Assembly: GCA_964452575.1 (NCBI GenBank)
Contig: CAYVMN010000007.1
Location: forward strand, 1 to 43,333
Direction of reading: 5' to 3'
Source: CAYVMN01 sp964452575
GTDB taxonomy: Bacteria; Desulfobacterota; DSM-4660; Desulfatiglandales; Desulfatiglandaceae
Length of the DNA: 43,333 nt
The notes beneath the pieces are model-generated. The model worked only from the letters and a program-made list of their open reading frames with translations. It was not told the DNA's origin and made no database searches. The first letter of the stretch is position 1. Each line of letters opens with the position of its first letter. Both the position numbers and the translations under genes were made by a program. This document shows, one piece after another, positions 16,902 through 24,619 of this stretch.

Positions 16902-17606
16902 TTATTCTTTATGACACAGGCTGCAATCTCTCCCGTCATGGCAACGGGCGCAATTCATACCGATGTATCGCACATGATTATCGTCTTTAGCTTCAGGGAT
17001 CTTGTCTGCCAGTCTGTAGTGGCAGGCGCGGCAGTTTTTCTCCATTGACATTGCTTTCATGGCCTCTCCTCCCTTGAATTCGTGGTGGCAGGCCAGACAG
17101 GGCTCCCCCACATCTTCGCCCATGTGAACCTTGTGGTTGAAGATCACTAAGCCACCGTCCGTATCGAACTTGACCGTATCGGGTGGAGGCACCATCGTGC
17201 GACCCGACTTCCTATAGGCAAAACCCTGGCGAATGTGGCAGGAATCACATTGCACCTTTATCTTCTTGGACTTGTGGCATTCGACGCAGTTAGCACCTAT
17301 GAACCGCTTGTGAGTGGGATCATCGCTCGTAAGGTCCCTTGCCTCACCGTAATAGTGGCAGACTCGGCAGTTCATTTCGGTGGCACCTGTAGCAGAGGCT
17401 TCGTCAAAATCATGATGGCAATCCTTGCAATTGACAAAGGCGGCATGGTACGCGTGGTCAAAAATTACATCACCACCGGCCGAATCAAACCAGACCTTTT
17501 TGGGAGGAGACGATGTGCCCGATGAGGAAAAACCTAAGGCCGCTAGAGCGACGCAAACGGCCAAAAGCACAATGCTGAAGATCTTTTCATTTCTGTTAAA
17601 CATCAT
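16902..17606 (-). CDS. octahaem c-type cytochrome made of two tetrahaem repeats
   Basis: A 234-residue protein with an N-terminal hydrophobic export signal or anchor (residues about 9-26), so the rest is outside the cytoplasmic membrane. Eight CxxCH haem motifs start at C60, C80, C107, C120, C170, C192, C219 and C228. The first four (after VIFDHAYH) and the last four (after VIFNHKVH) repeat the same spacing and neighbours, showing an internal duplication of a cytochrome c3/c7-like unit. It is the first gene of cluster A, just ahead of rnfC1. Multihaem cytochromes linked to Rnf are known in Desulfovibrio and Methanosarcina, so it probably shuttles electrons between Rnf1 and the periplasm or a quinone-linked acceptor. 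Confidence 0.93.
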   Translation of the reverse strand: MMFNRNEKIFSIVLLAVCVALAALGFSSSGTSSPPKKVWFDSAGGDVIFDHAYHAAFVNCKDCHHDFDEASATGATEMNCRVCHYYGEARDLTSDDPTHKRFIGANCVECHKSKKIKVQCDSCHIRQGFAYRKSGRTMVPPPDTVKFDTDGGLVIFNHKVHMGEDVGEPCLACHHEFKGGEAMKAMSMEKNCRACHYRLADKIPEAKDDNHVRYIGMNCARCHDGRDCSLCHKE

Positions 17607-17657
17607 GTCTCTCTAAGGCACAGATCACCGCCACACTCTGGAACAAAGACCCAAAGT

Positions 17658-17679
17658 AAAAAAGACCCCCGTAGGGATC
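17658..17679 (-). terminator. intrinsic terminator of cluster B
   Basis: On the minus strand GATCCC-TACG-GGGGTC (17679 to 17664) forms a six-pair stem with one G-U pair and a four-base loop. Six T residues follow (17663 to 17658). It lies between the hydrogenase-like gene and the cytochrome gene, so it should separate cluster B transcripts from cluster A. Confidence 0.75.
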
Positions 17680-17817
17680 AATTGGTCAAACAACGAAATT
17701 GGGCTAAATAGCAGCAAGTTCTCGGGGTGTCAAGTCCCTTTCCAGAAAAAAATATTCTGATACCTTTTTTCCATTTAAACGAAGTCTTGGCCAATGCCTT
17801 CTACACTGTGGCACAGT

Positions 17818-19101
17818 TCAGTTTTTCCGGCCTTTCCCCACAAGAATACATGCCTCGAGTGAAGCCCTTCGGTCGACCACGTCCTCCGCAAAGGTTCGGC
17901 AGTCAGGAGACCCGCACAGGCCGCACTCCTTGCGCGGCAGAGAGCGCAATACCTCTTCCACACGATTCAGCCTTTCGATGCGCTCGGAGACGGAATGTTG
18001 CGGTGCCATATCCTGCAGGGGAGAACGGTCCTTCTGGGTAAAAAACCACCCTGACCTATAGAGCTTTATGACATACTTGTACTTGATCCTCTTTTCCACT
18101 CCAAACATCAAGACCAGCTTGCGGAGGAGCTCCTTTGCCAGATATTTGTCGGCCACTGTAAATGGTCCGCCCAGACATCCTTCGGTGCACATGCGGCATT
18201 CAATATAGTCCAGCTCCCTCAAGAGCCCCATCTCTATCTTTTCCAGGTAGCGGATCGTTTCGTCGAGTCCGGATACTGCCAGGCAATTCCCCTTCACTCC
18301 GGCGATCTCCCCCCCTGACATGCCCCAGCCGAGTCCTATTCCGCTGGAGTGGTGGAGTACCCTGTCATCATCCAGCTCCTGGAGATGTCTTTTGATCGAG
18401 TCATAGACGATGTTTATCCCAACGGCCTTATCTCTTACGGGATGCCCCCTGGAGGAAGACCTCTTTACAAAGTCCATCATAGCGGAGCAGGGGGTGATGT
18501 GTAACACCTTGATATCTTCAGGCCTGCACCCGTATTTCACTGACATCCGTTTCTTCGCTTCCCTTGCTACAATTTCACGGGGAGTTGCCAGAGGTGGAAC
18601 GTGTTTGAAGAGGGAAGGGAACCGGTATGAGATGAGCCTGACGACCACAGGACAGGCTGGGGATATGAGGGGAAAATATGACTCCTTTTTTCTTCGGCTT
18701 TCGCGGATATATAGTTCAATGGCAAAATTGCACATTTCGCTGGTGTACGACTGGTCATGGACATAGCCGAATCCCATACTCCTTATGCCCAAGAGGATAT
18801 CGTTCGGGAGATAATCCTCACCAAACTGGGAATAGAGTACGGTAGATGGACTCACAATCACATCCGAATTTACAGGAAAGTCCTCCCCCTCCGAACTGAT
18901 GGCCTTAACAGCTCCTTTTGGGCAGGTGCGGATGCATTGCCCACAATCAATACAGACGCCCTGCACCCGTGCCACTTGGCCGTTTTTCACACGGATTGCC
19001 CTGGTCGGGCATGACTTCATGCAAAGAACGCACCCGTTACAGATCTTCTCGTCGATCTGAACGTAAGCGGTTGCGCAAGCATTTTGAAGCGGCTCTGACA
19101 T
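17818..19101 (-). CDS. [FeFe]-hydrogenase-like iron-sulfur protein, sensor type
   Basis: A 427-residue protein. Two ferredoxin [4Fe-4S] sites (C21/24/27/31 and C50/53/56/60) precede an [FeFe]-hydrogenase large-subunit domain. The four H-cluster cysteines are recognisable: C150 in SPACPVV, C205 in TPCSAMM, and C305 and C309 in CTEGCLGG. The catalytic neighbours differ. The proton-relay cysteine of TSCCP is alanine, and the PCxxK lysine is methionine. This pattern is seen in group C/D (sensory) hydrogenases rather than H2 producers. A C-terminal Fe-S domain (C393, C396, C401, probably C418) follows. The gene overlaps the HATPase gene by one base and ends cluster B. A redox- or H2-sensing role for the cluster is inferred. 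No maturase genes are seen in the window. Confidence 0.85.
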   Translation of the reverse strand: MSEPLQNACATAYVQIDEKICNGCVLCMKSCPTRAIRVKNGQVARVQGVCIDCGQCIRTCPKGAVKAISSEGEDFPVNSDVIVSPSTVLYSQFGEDYLPNDILLGIRSMGFGYVHDQSYTSEMCNFAIELYIRESRRKKESYFPLISPACPVVVRLISYRFPSLFKHVPPLATPREIVAREAKKRMSVKYGCRPEDIKVLHITPCSAMMDFVKRSSSRGHPVRDKAVGINIVYDSIKRHLQELDDDRVLHHSSGIGLGWGMSGGEIAGVKGNCLAVSGLDETIRYLEKIEMGLLRELDYIECRMCTEGCLGGPFTVADKYLAKELLRKLVLMFGVEKRIKYKYVIKLYRSGWFFTQKDRSPLQDMAPQHSVSERIERLNRVEEVLRSLPRKECGLCGSPDCRTFAEDVVDRRASLEACILVGKGRKN

Positions 19102-19541
19102 CAGTTTTCCCTCACATGAATGGCTATCTTCAGACAGACCCCTTTCCCCTTTTGAGACTGAATTTCGAACAGATCGGCGTTTCTCTTGATATTCGGAAGC
19201 CCCATTCCGGCCCCGAACCCCATCTCCCTATGTTCCAGACTCGCCGTCGAGTATCCTTCCTGAAGGGCCAGCTCAATGTCTTCTATGCCCGGGCCTCCGT
19301 CTTTTACATCCAGGTTGATATGTCCAGGGTCAACGGTCAAAATCATCTTCCCGTCTCCCCCGTGCATAACCACGTTCATCTCCGATTCATATGCACAGAT
19401 AGAGGCACGCCTGATATATACCGCATCAAAGCCCACGGCCTTTAATATCCTTTGTACATCAATGGAAACCTCGCCTGCGCGGGAAAAGTCGCGGGCCTTT
19501 ATGTCAAAATTTGTCTGGAGCAAAGTCACGTCAGACGCCAA
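19101..19541 (-). CDS. HATPase_c anti-sigma/kinase-like protein (cluster B)
   Basis: A 146-residue GHKL-ATPase of the RsbW/SpoIIAB type. An N-terminal segment (IDVQRILKAVGFD...RRASICAYESEMNVVMHG) carries the N box. DVKDGGPGIEDIELA is the G1 box, and MGFGAGMGLPNIKRNAD the G2 region. It has no histidine phospho-acceptor. Its stop overlaps the start of the hydrogenase-like gene by one base, so the two are translationally coupled and may interact. A differently shaped HATPase occupies the parallel position in cluster A. Confidence 0.85.
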   Translation of the reverse strand: MASDVTLLQTNFDIKARDFSRAGEVSIDVQRILKAVGFDAVYIRRASICAYESEMNVVMHGGDGKMILTVDPGHINLDVKDGGPGIEDIELALQEGYSTASLEHREMGFGAGMGLPNIKRNADLFEIQSQKGKGVCLKIAIHVREN

Positions 19542-19630
19542 CCCCAGAAAGACACCCCAACACCCATCTCTTGGTGCGAATCATGTCTAAGTACAAACCC
19601 TTGACTCGGATTAGACCGTCTGGAGCAGGA

Positions 19631-19993
19631 TTACTGCCGGGGGGCCTTTTCCTCAACACCCCTTAGCCCCTTGCTGAATAACCTACCACACGCAGAGAAC
19701 ATGGTGAAGGGAGTGGATAGTAAGGGCAAACCGTGCTCATGCGCTTGGCTTATCATCTCCTGAGATGGCCGCTTTCCCCTAACGAAGACCACAGCGACTA
19801 CGCCGGCAACAACAGAGGTTCGGATGGCCTGAAGGTTGCAGAGACCTGTCAACAGCACGGCACCGTTTGTGGGTCCAGTAAGCATATCGCTCATCAGATC
19901 GCTTGCGGTCCCAGCCCTAACAAGGAGATCGAGTTTGTCACTGCCTACTATCACTTCGGCTCGCAACACATCCCTGATATCAGCCAGATTCAT
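19631..19993 (-). CDS. DRTGG-domain protein (cluster B)
   Basis: A 120-residue single DRTGG domain and the paralogue of the cluster A protein. The alignment begins MNLADIRDVLRAEVIVGSDKLD and continues through ASDLMSDMLTGPTNGAVLLTG and VVFVRGKRPS. The ATG at 19993 is chosen because the paralogue starts at the same point. An ATG at 20035 would add 14 residues with no homology and has no ribosome site. It lies between the cNMP-binding and HATPase genes. Confidence 0.82.
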   Translation of the reverse strand: MNLADIRDVLRAEVIVGSDKLDLLVRAGTASDLMSDMLTGPTNGAVLLTGLCNLQAIRTSVVAGVVAVVFVRGKRPSQEMISQAHEHGLPLLSTPFTMFSACGRLFSKGLRGVEEKAPRQ

Positions 19994-20044
19994 TTGACTG
20001 CTTTCTCTCTCTATTAGGGCTTCTCTTCCGGTCATTCAGAGCGA

Positions 20045-20497
20045 TCATATGTATCCTGAGCCGGTTACATCCAACTGGTAATGGATCTTAATCAACCTGC
20101 TTGAGACGAGAATGGCAATCTGCTTCATAAAGTGAAAGCCTGCCTTGTAGTCCTTTTCCAGGATGTCGTTCATCTGTTCCACCGGAAGAGAGCAGACCTC
20201 AGAATCCTCTATGGCCTTGGCTGCGGAGGTAAAGCGGCCAGTGATCATAGAAGAAAGGGCAAAGGCCTCACACGGCATCACCGTATGGACAGGTACGATC
20301 TGAGTCCTCTTGGTAGTCATGATGTCTACCCGTCCTTTCATAAGGATCGCAAGATTCTCAGCAGGGTCGTCAATATTAAATAGCATTTCATTGGCCTTGT
20401 ACTTCAAGGGTATCCCTACGGAAGCTATCTCCTCTATCAATTCATCGGGAAAGACCTTAAAAAGCTTGCATTTTTTGATGACTTCTGTTGGTACCAT
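20045..20497 (-). CDS. cyclic nucleotide-binding domain protein (cluster B)
   Basis: A 150-residue CAP-type nucleotide-binding domain without a DNA-binding domain. It includes CKLFKVFPDELIEEIASVGI, a beta-roll with ILMKGRVDIM, and a cassette-like FALSSMITGRFTSAAKA, ending in helices. It starts 14 bases after the stop of rnfB2. It is the counterpart of the cluster A protein at 1662-2159, but the two are only distantly similar. The ligand is unknown. Confidence 0.83.
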   Translation of the reverse strand: MVPTEVIKKCKLFKVFPDELIEEIASVGIPLKYKANEMLFNIDDPAENLAILMKGRVDIMTTKRTQIVPVHTVMPCEAFALSSMITGRFTSAAKAIEDSEVCSLPVEQMNDILEKDYKAGFHFMKQIAILVSSRLIKIHYQLDVTGSGYI

Positions 20498-20510
20498 TTT
20501 TTCCCTCTTT

Positions 20511-22622
20511 CTATCCTGTCTTTTTTAGGAAATCCCTTGTCTTCGCCTCGTATGTCGGCCTCAGACAGTAGATGCCACAATTTAGGCACCTCTTTGATGC
20601 CCTGATAGCCTGCGATTCATCCAGGCCCAGGTTTACCTCATGCCAGTTCTTTCTCCGATCCCCTACGGGCAGGCGAGGCATTGTTTCTCTCCTGGATTTG
20701 GGGACCTTTTCTAACTCATCTCTGTCTACCAAATCAAGGGCCTTTGCCCTGAGATCAGGGAGAGGTTCAAGGATAAGGGATTCGCAGCCTTCATCTGACT
20801 TCAAGAGCCGGTCAATGGAGTTGGCAGCCCTCCTGCCCCCGGCGATTGCCTGAACCGCTATATTGGGGCCTGTCGTGATCTCTCCTGAGGCGAATATATG
20901 GGGGACATTTGTCTGCATGGTCTCTCCGTTCACCGCTATGGTACCCCTGGGGGTAAGTTCAAGTCTTGCCAATTCCGGAGTAGTCTCTAGAAATCCCACA
21001 TCTGTCCCCTGTCCTATGGTGACGAGCACGGTATCAGCCTCAATCCGCATGATCTGTGATTCGTCATATACCGGGTTAAACCGGCCGGTTTCATCAAACA
21101 CTGCAATACACCGCTTGAATTCGACTCCGCTGACATGCCCTCCTTCCCCCAAGATCCGCTTCGGTCCCCAACTATTGTTTAGTATTACGCCCTCAGTAAG
21201 GGCATCCGCGATTTCGTGCTGCCAGGCCGGCATGCTGAAGCGGTCTTCGAGGCATATCATATGGACCTCTTCCACACCGCCCATGCGCAGGGCAGACAGG
21301 GCCACGTCTATTGCCACGTTCCCGCCCCCTATGACAACCACCCTCCGGCCAATCTTAAGATCCCTGCCGAGGGCAATATCCCTCAGGAAATCTATGCCTG
21401 TCAAAACCCCCTCCAGGTCCTCCCCTTCCACCCCGGTCCACAGTCCCCTTGGCGTTCCGGTGGCGATGAAAAAGGCCTCAAATCCCTCTGCCAGGAGCGA
21501 TTCATAGGTCACGTCACGACCGAGCTGGGTGTTGACCCTTACCTCGATGCCCACGGAGAGCATTCCCTCAATCTCCCAGTCCAGGATCTCCTTTGGCAAT
21601 CGGTATTCCGGGATGCCATACTGGAGTGCACCGCCCAGTTTCGGAAGGGCCTCCAGTATGGTCGGAGAGTGTCCCAATCTTCGGAGGTAGTAGGCGCAGG
21701 TAAGGCCTGCCGGCCCACCCCCTATGATGGCCACCTTGTGGCCTGTGTCAGGATGGATGAAGACCGGAAGATGCTGGCCCTTCTTATACTCCAGGTCTGC
21801 CACAAATCGCTTGAGGTTATTGATGTTTACCGGTTCATCCACGTCCCCTCTACGACAGACGTCCTCACATGGGGCAGGACACACGCGGCCAATGGTAAGC
21901 GGCATGGGGTTGTGCTGTTTTATGACCCTCAGGGCATCCTCATAGCGCCCCTCTGCGATAAAACCAAGATAACGCGGGACCTCTATCTGTGTTGGGCATG
22001 TGGCCTGACATGGGGCCGCGCATGCATCGAGCTGATTCCAGTGGAGGACCTTTCCGCTTTCTGAGACCACCCGCATCACATGCTTGGGACAGACCCGCTC
22101 GCAGACGGCGCAGCCCGTGCACCGGCCGTAGTCAATCTGCGGCAGATTCCTTTCACTCATGGTAATTGCGTCGAAGGGGCAGTTACGATAACATGTCCCG
22201 AAGCCAAGGCATGAATATTCGCAATTGCTGTATCCTCCGCCAATCATGAACGCCGCCCGGCAGTCCTGAACCCCCTGGTATTGAAAAAGCATCGGGTCGT
22301 AGACCCTGCCGCCGCGGCAGTTACGTTCCGCGAATTCAATCTCCCGGTATTCAACCGGAATTCCCATGATTCCTGCCACTTTTTCGGCGCTTTCAGCCCC
22401 CCCCACCACACAGACGTTAGCAGAGGCCTTACCGGTCACGACAGCTGTGGCCGCTGCAGCACAGCCAGGAAAACCGCAACCTCCGCAATTGGCGCCTGCC
22501 AGGGAATCCTCAACCATCTCCACCCGGGGGTCTACATAAACGTAAAAGACCCTCGAGGCTATGCACAGGCCTAATGCCGCTGTAAAACCCAAGGCCCCGA
22601 GAATCAAGGCTGCCAGTATCAT
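20511..22622 (-). CDS. rnfB: RnfB fused to an intact GltD/NfnB-like flavoprotein (Rnf2)
   Basis: A 703-residue RnfB with an N-terminal membrane helix (3-24), the [4Fe-4S] motif C46/C49/C54/C71, and a two-cluster ferredoxin domain (C134/138/144/148 and C168/171/174/178). The glutamate-synthase-beta-like extension starts with C201/C205/C209 and C248/C252/C256. Its FAD motif IIGGGPAGL (299-307), NAD(P) motif VIGGGNVAIDV (430-440) and the late ASGEITTGPNIAVQAI segment are all well preserved. A C-terminal CLNCGIYC ends the domain. It could therefore oxidise or reduce NAD(P)H directly beside the RnfB clusters. This contrasts with RnfB1, whose module is degenerate. The gene follows rnfA2. Confidence 0.93.
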   Translation of the reverse strand: MILAALILGALGFTAALGLCIASRVFYVYVDPRVEMVEDSLAGANCGGCGFPGCAAAATAVVTGKASANVCVVGGAESAEKVAGIMGIPVEYREIEFAERNCRGGRVYDPMLFQYQGVQDCRAAFMIGGGYSNCEYSCLGFGTCYRNCPFDAITMSERNLPQIDYGRCTGCAVCERVCPKHVMRVVSESGKVLHWNQLDACAAPCQATCPTQIEVPRYLGFIAEGRYEDALRVIKQHNPMPLTIGRVCPAPCEDVCRRGDVDEPVNINNLKRFVADLEYKKGQHLPVFIHPDTGHKVAIIGGGPAGLTCAYYLRRLGHSPTILEALPKLGGALQYGIPEYRLPKEILDWEIEGMLSVGIEVRVNTQLGRDVTYESLLAEGFEAFFIATGTPRGLWTGVEGEDLEGVLTGIDFLRDIALGRDLKIGRRVVVIGGGNVAIDVALSALRMGGVEEVHMICLEDRFSMPAWQHEIADALTEGVILNNSWGPKRILGEGGHVSGVEFKRCIAVFDETGRFNPVYDESQIMRIEADTVLVTIGQGTDVGFLETTPELARLELTPRGTIAVNGETMQTNVPHIFASGEITTGPNIAVQAIAGGRRAANSIDRLLKSDEGCESLILEPLPDLRAKALDLVDRDELEKVPKSRRETMPRLPVGDRRKNWHEVNLGLDESQAIRASKRCLNCGIYCLRPTYEAKTRDFLKKTG

Positions 22623-22645
22623 GAGGCGTGATCCTCCATAGTCAA

Positions 22646-23242
22646 TTAGCCAACCATGCCTGCAAACCCGAAGAAGGCCAAAGACAGCAGCCCGGCTGTT
22701 ACCAGGCCAATCGCGGTTCCTTTCATGAAATCGGGAATGCTTGATACCTCCAATTGCTCCCGAATACCGGTGAAAAGGACAAGGGCAAATCCATACCCCA
22801 CTGCTGAGGCGAACGAAAAGACCGCTGTCTGGATGAAGTCGAATCCTTCAAGGATATTTATGAGAGCGACCCCCAGGACCGCACAATTTGTGGTAATCAG
22901 AGGCAGAAAGATCCCCAGGGCCTTATAAAGGGGCGGGAAGGCCTTCTGAAGGAACATCTCCACCAGCTGAACGAGGGCCGCGATGACCAAGATGAAAAAG
23001 ATGGTCTGGAGATATTGGAGCCGGAATGGGACCAGGACAAAGGTCTGAACCACCCATGTGATAACACCCGCCAGCGTCATGACGAATATGACTGCCATTG
23101 CCATACCCGTGGCAGTATCCATCTTCCTGGATACACCCAAAAAAGGGCAATTTCCCAGGAACCTGGCAAGCAGTATGTTCTTCACCAGGATAGCGCCAAT
23201 AATCAGCAGCATATAGTCAGAAAATGTCCAGGCCTCATGCAT
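22646..23242 (-). CDS. rnfA: RnfA, Rnf2 membrane subunit
   Basis: A 198-residue, six-helix membrane protein with NILLARFLGNCPFLGVSRK and LITTNCAVLGVALI, which hold the two conserved cysteines for the intramembrane iron-sulfur centre shared with RnfE. Its length and order (after rnfE2, before rnfB2) are standard. It is clearly paralogous to the protein at 12548-13147. Confidence 0.95.
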   Translation of the reverse strand: MHEAWTFSDYMLLIIGAILVKNILLARFLGNCPFLGVSRKMDTATGMAMAVIFVMTLAGVITWVVQTFVLVPFRLQYLQTIFFILVIAALVQLVEMFLQKAFPPLYKALGIFLPLITTNCAVLGVALINILEGFDFIQTAVFSFASAVGYGFALVLFTGIREQLEVSSIPDFMKGTAIGLVTAGLLSLAFFGFAGMVG

Positions 23243-23261
23243 GGATTCCCCTCCTCCGGGC

Positions 23262-23855
23262 CTATACCCGCCCCCTGCTGATGATATTCATGACTCCCAG
23301 GAAGATGCCCAGGCAGACAAAGGCCCCCGGCGGTTTGACAAGGAAGGCAAAAGGGGCGAAATCAGGACCAAAAACGGGGTGCCCGAAAAGGGTCCCGTTT
23401 CCGAGGATCTCTCTGATGGCCCCCAATACGGTCAACGAAATGGTGTACCCGAGTCCGATACCCAGGCCATCCGCAACGGAATTGAGAATGGGCCTCTTTG
23501 AGGCAAAGGCCTCGGCCCTTCCCAGTATGATGCAATTCACCACAATCAGCGGTATGAATATGCCCAGCAATATGTATAGCGGATAGAAATAGGCCTGCAT
23601 GAGCAGTTCGGCCATCACCACAAAACTGGCAGCAATCAAGATATAGGAGGCAATTCTCACCTTTTTTGGGATAATGTTTCTCAGGCAGGATACCAAGGCG
23701 TTAGAACAGGTGAGGACAAAGGTCGTGGCAAGCCCCATCCCCAGACCGCCGTCTGCTCCAGTAGTGACGGCAAGCGTAGGGCAAAGCCCCAGGACGATCC
23801 GGAACGGGGCGATGTCCTTCCAGAGCCCTTTCGTGAAATCCTTCAAGATGGACAT
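23262..23855 (-). CDS. rnfE: RnfE, Rnf2 membrane subunit
   Basis: A 197-residue, six-helix protein with LGLCPTLAVTTGADGGLGMG and IPLIVVNCIILGRAEAFAS, the RnfE cysteine-bearing segments. It pairs with RnfA in the membrane core. It lies 160 bases downstream of rnfG2, a longer gap than in cluster A, and that gap contains a stem-loop. Confidence 0.95.
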   Translation of the reverse strand: MSILKDFTKGLWKDIAPFRIVLGLCPTLAVTTGADGGLGMGLATTFVLTCSNALVSCLRNIIPKKVRIASYILIAASFVVMAELLMQAYFYPLYILLGIFIPLIVVNCIILGRAEAFASKRPILNSVADGLGIGLGYTISLTVLGAIREILGNGTLFGHPVFGPDFAPFAFLVKPPGAFVCLGIFLGVMNIISRGRV

Positions 23856-23960
23856 GGTATCTTACCTCTTTTACGTGTGTGTAGACCCCCATGTTAAAGT
23901 GAGAGCACCCAGTTTTTCCTTCGGACACCCCAGCCTGTGGCTTCCGGTTCGTAGACAGCG

Positions 23961-23999
23961 CCCCAGGTCCTTGAAGAATGCTCTCATACAGGCCTGGGG
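23961..23999 (-). other. stem-loop between rnfG2 and rnfE2
   Basis: CCCCAGG at 23961-23967 pairs with CCTGGGG at 23993-23999, and two further C-G pairs lie inside a mismatch. The loop is about 20 bases. No T-run follows on either strand, so it is not a classical terminator. It may stabilise or process the Rnf2 message. Confidence 0.4.
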
Positions 24000-24015
24000 A
24001 CCATGAAATACTAGC

Positions 24016-24615
24016 CTATCTGCTATCACAGGCGCCCTTGATCCTGTCTTTGCTCCGCGAGAAGAGCTCGAGGCCTTTTTTGACCGCTTCCACCACTCCC
24101 TGAGACGTAACAGATGCACCGCTTATGGCATTGATCTTGCCGCCCTTGTCTGAAAGGCCGACATCCTCTGGCCTAAGTCCTGCGAACTGCTCGTAAAATG
24201 CCGGCTCAACGGATCGTGCGCCGAGACCCGGAGTCTCCGAATGGGAGATGACCCTCTCCCCGGTCAAGCGGCCGGTCTTAAGATCAATTCCCATGATAAT
24301 TCCAATGGGGCCACCAAAACCATGGCCCGTGACCTCAAAGGCAACCGCAAAGCATTTCCCGTCCTTCTTTGCAGGAAAGATCGATTTTCGAATAACAGTG
24401 CCGTCCCTTTTCTCCAGCTCCACGTCTTTCTTGTAATCCTTTATAGGATCATTATCATAACCCGATAGGACTGACAGTACTGCAGGGCCCTTTACGAATT
24501 TGAGTTTTTGATAGGCGATGGGCTCCCTGGTTACCTCCTCCAGAAATGCCAGGCTACCTCCTGAAGCGATGGCGATCGCTGTCAGGACGACTATCATCCT
24601 AATCATTTCTCGCAT
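24016..24615 (-). CDS. rnfG: RnfG, Rnf2 flavin subunit with an altered FMN motif
   Basis: A 199-residue protein with an N-terminal membrane anchor and an FMN-binding domain, including GHGFGGPIGIIMGID. The covalent-FMN motif, normally DxxSGAT, reads NAISGAS with the would-be acceptor being serine 168. Both the upstream Asp and the acceptor Thr are changed relative to RnfG1. Serine can substitute in some flavinylated proteins, so loss of FMN is not certain. It starts 4 bases after rnfD2. Confidence 0.92.
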   Translation of the reverse strand: MREMIRMIVVLTAIAIASGGSLAFLEEVTREPIAYQKLKFVKGPAVLSVLSGYDNDPIKDYKKDVELEKRDGTVIRKSIFPAKKDGKCFAVAFEVTGHGFGGPIGIIMGIDLKTGRLTGERVISHSETPGLGARSVEPAFYEQFAGLRPEDVGLSDKGGKINAISGASVTSQGVVEAVKKGLELFSRSKDRIKGACDSR

Positions 24616-24619
24616 GGCC

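Noticed and set aside
21216..22064. Plus-strand reading frame of 282 codons opposite rnfB2
   Set aside because: Antisense shadow of the intact RnfB2-GltD fusion.
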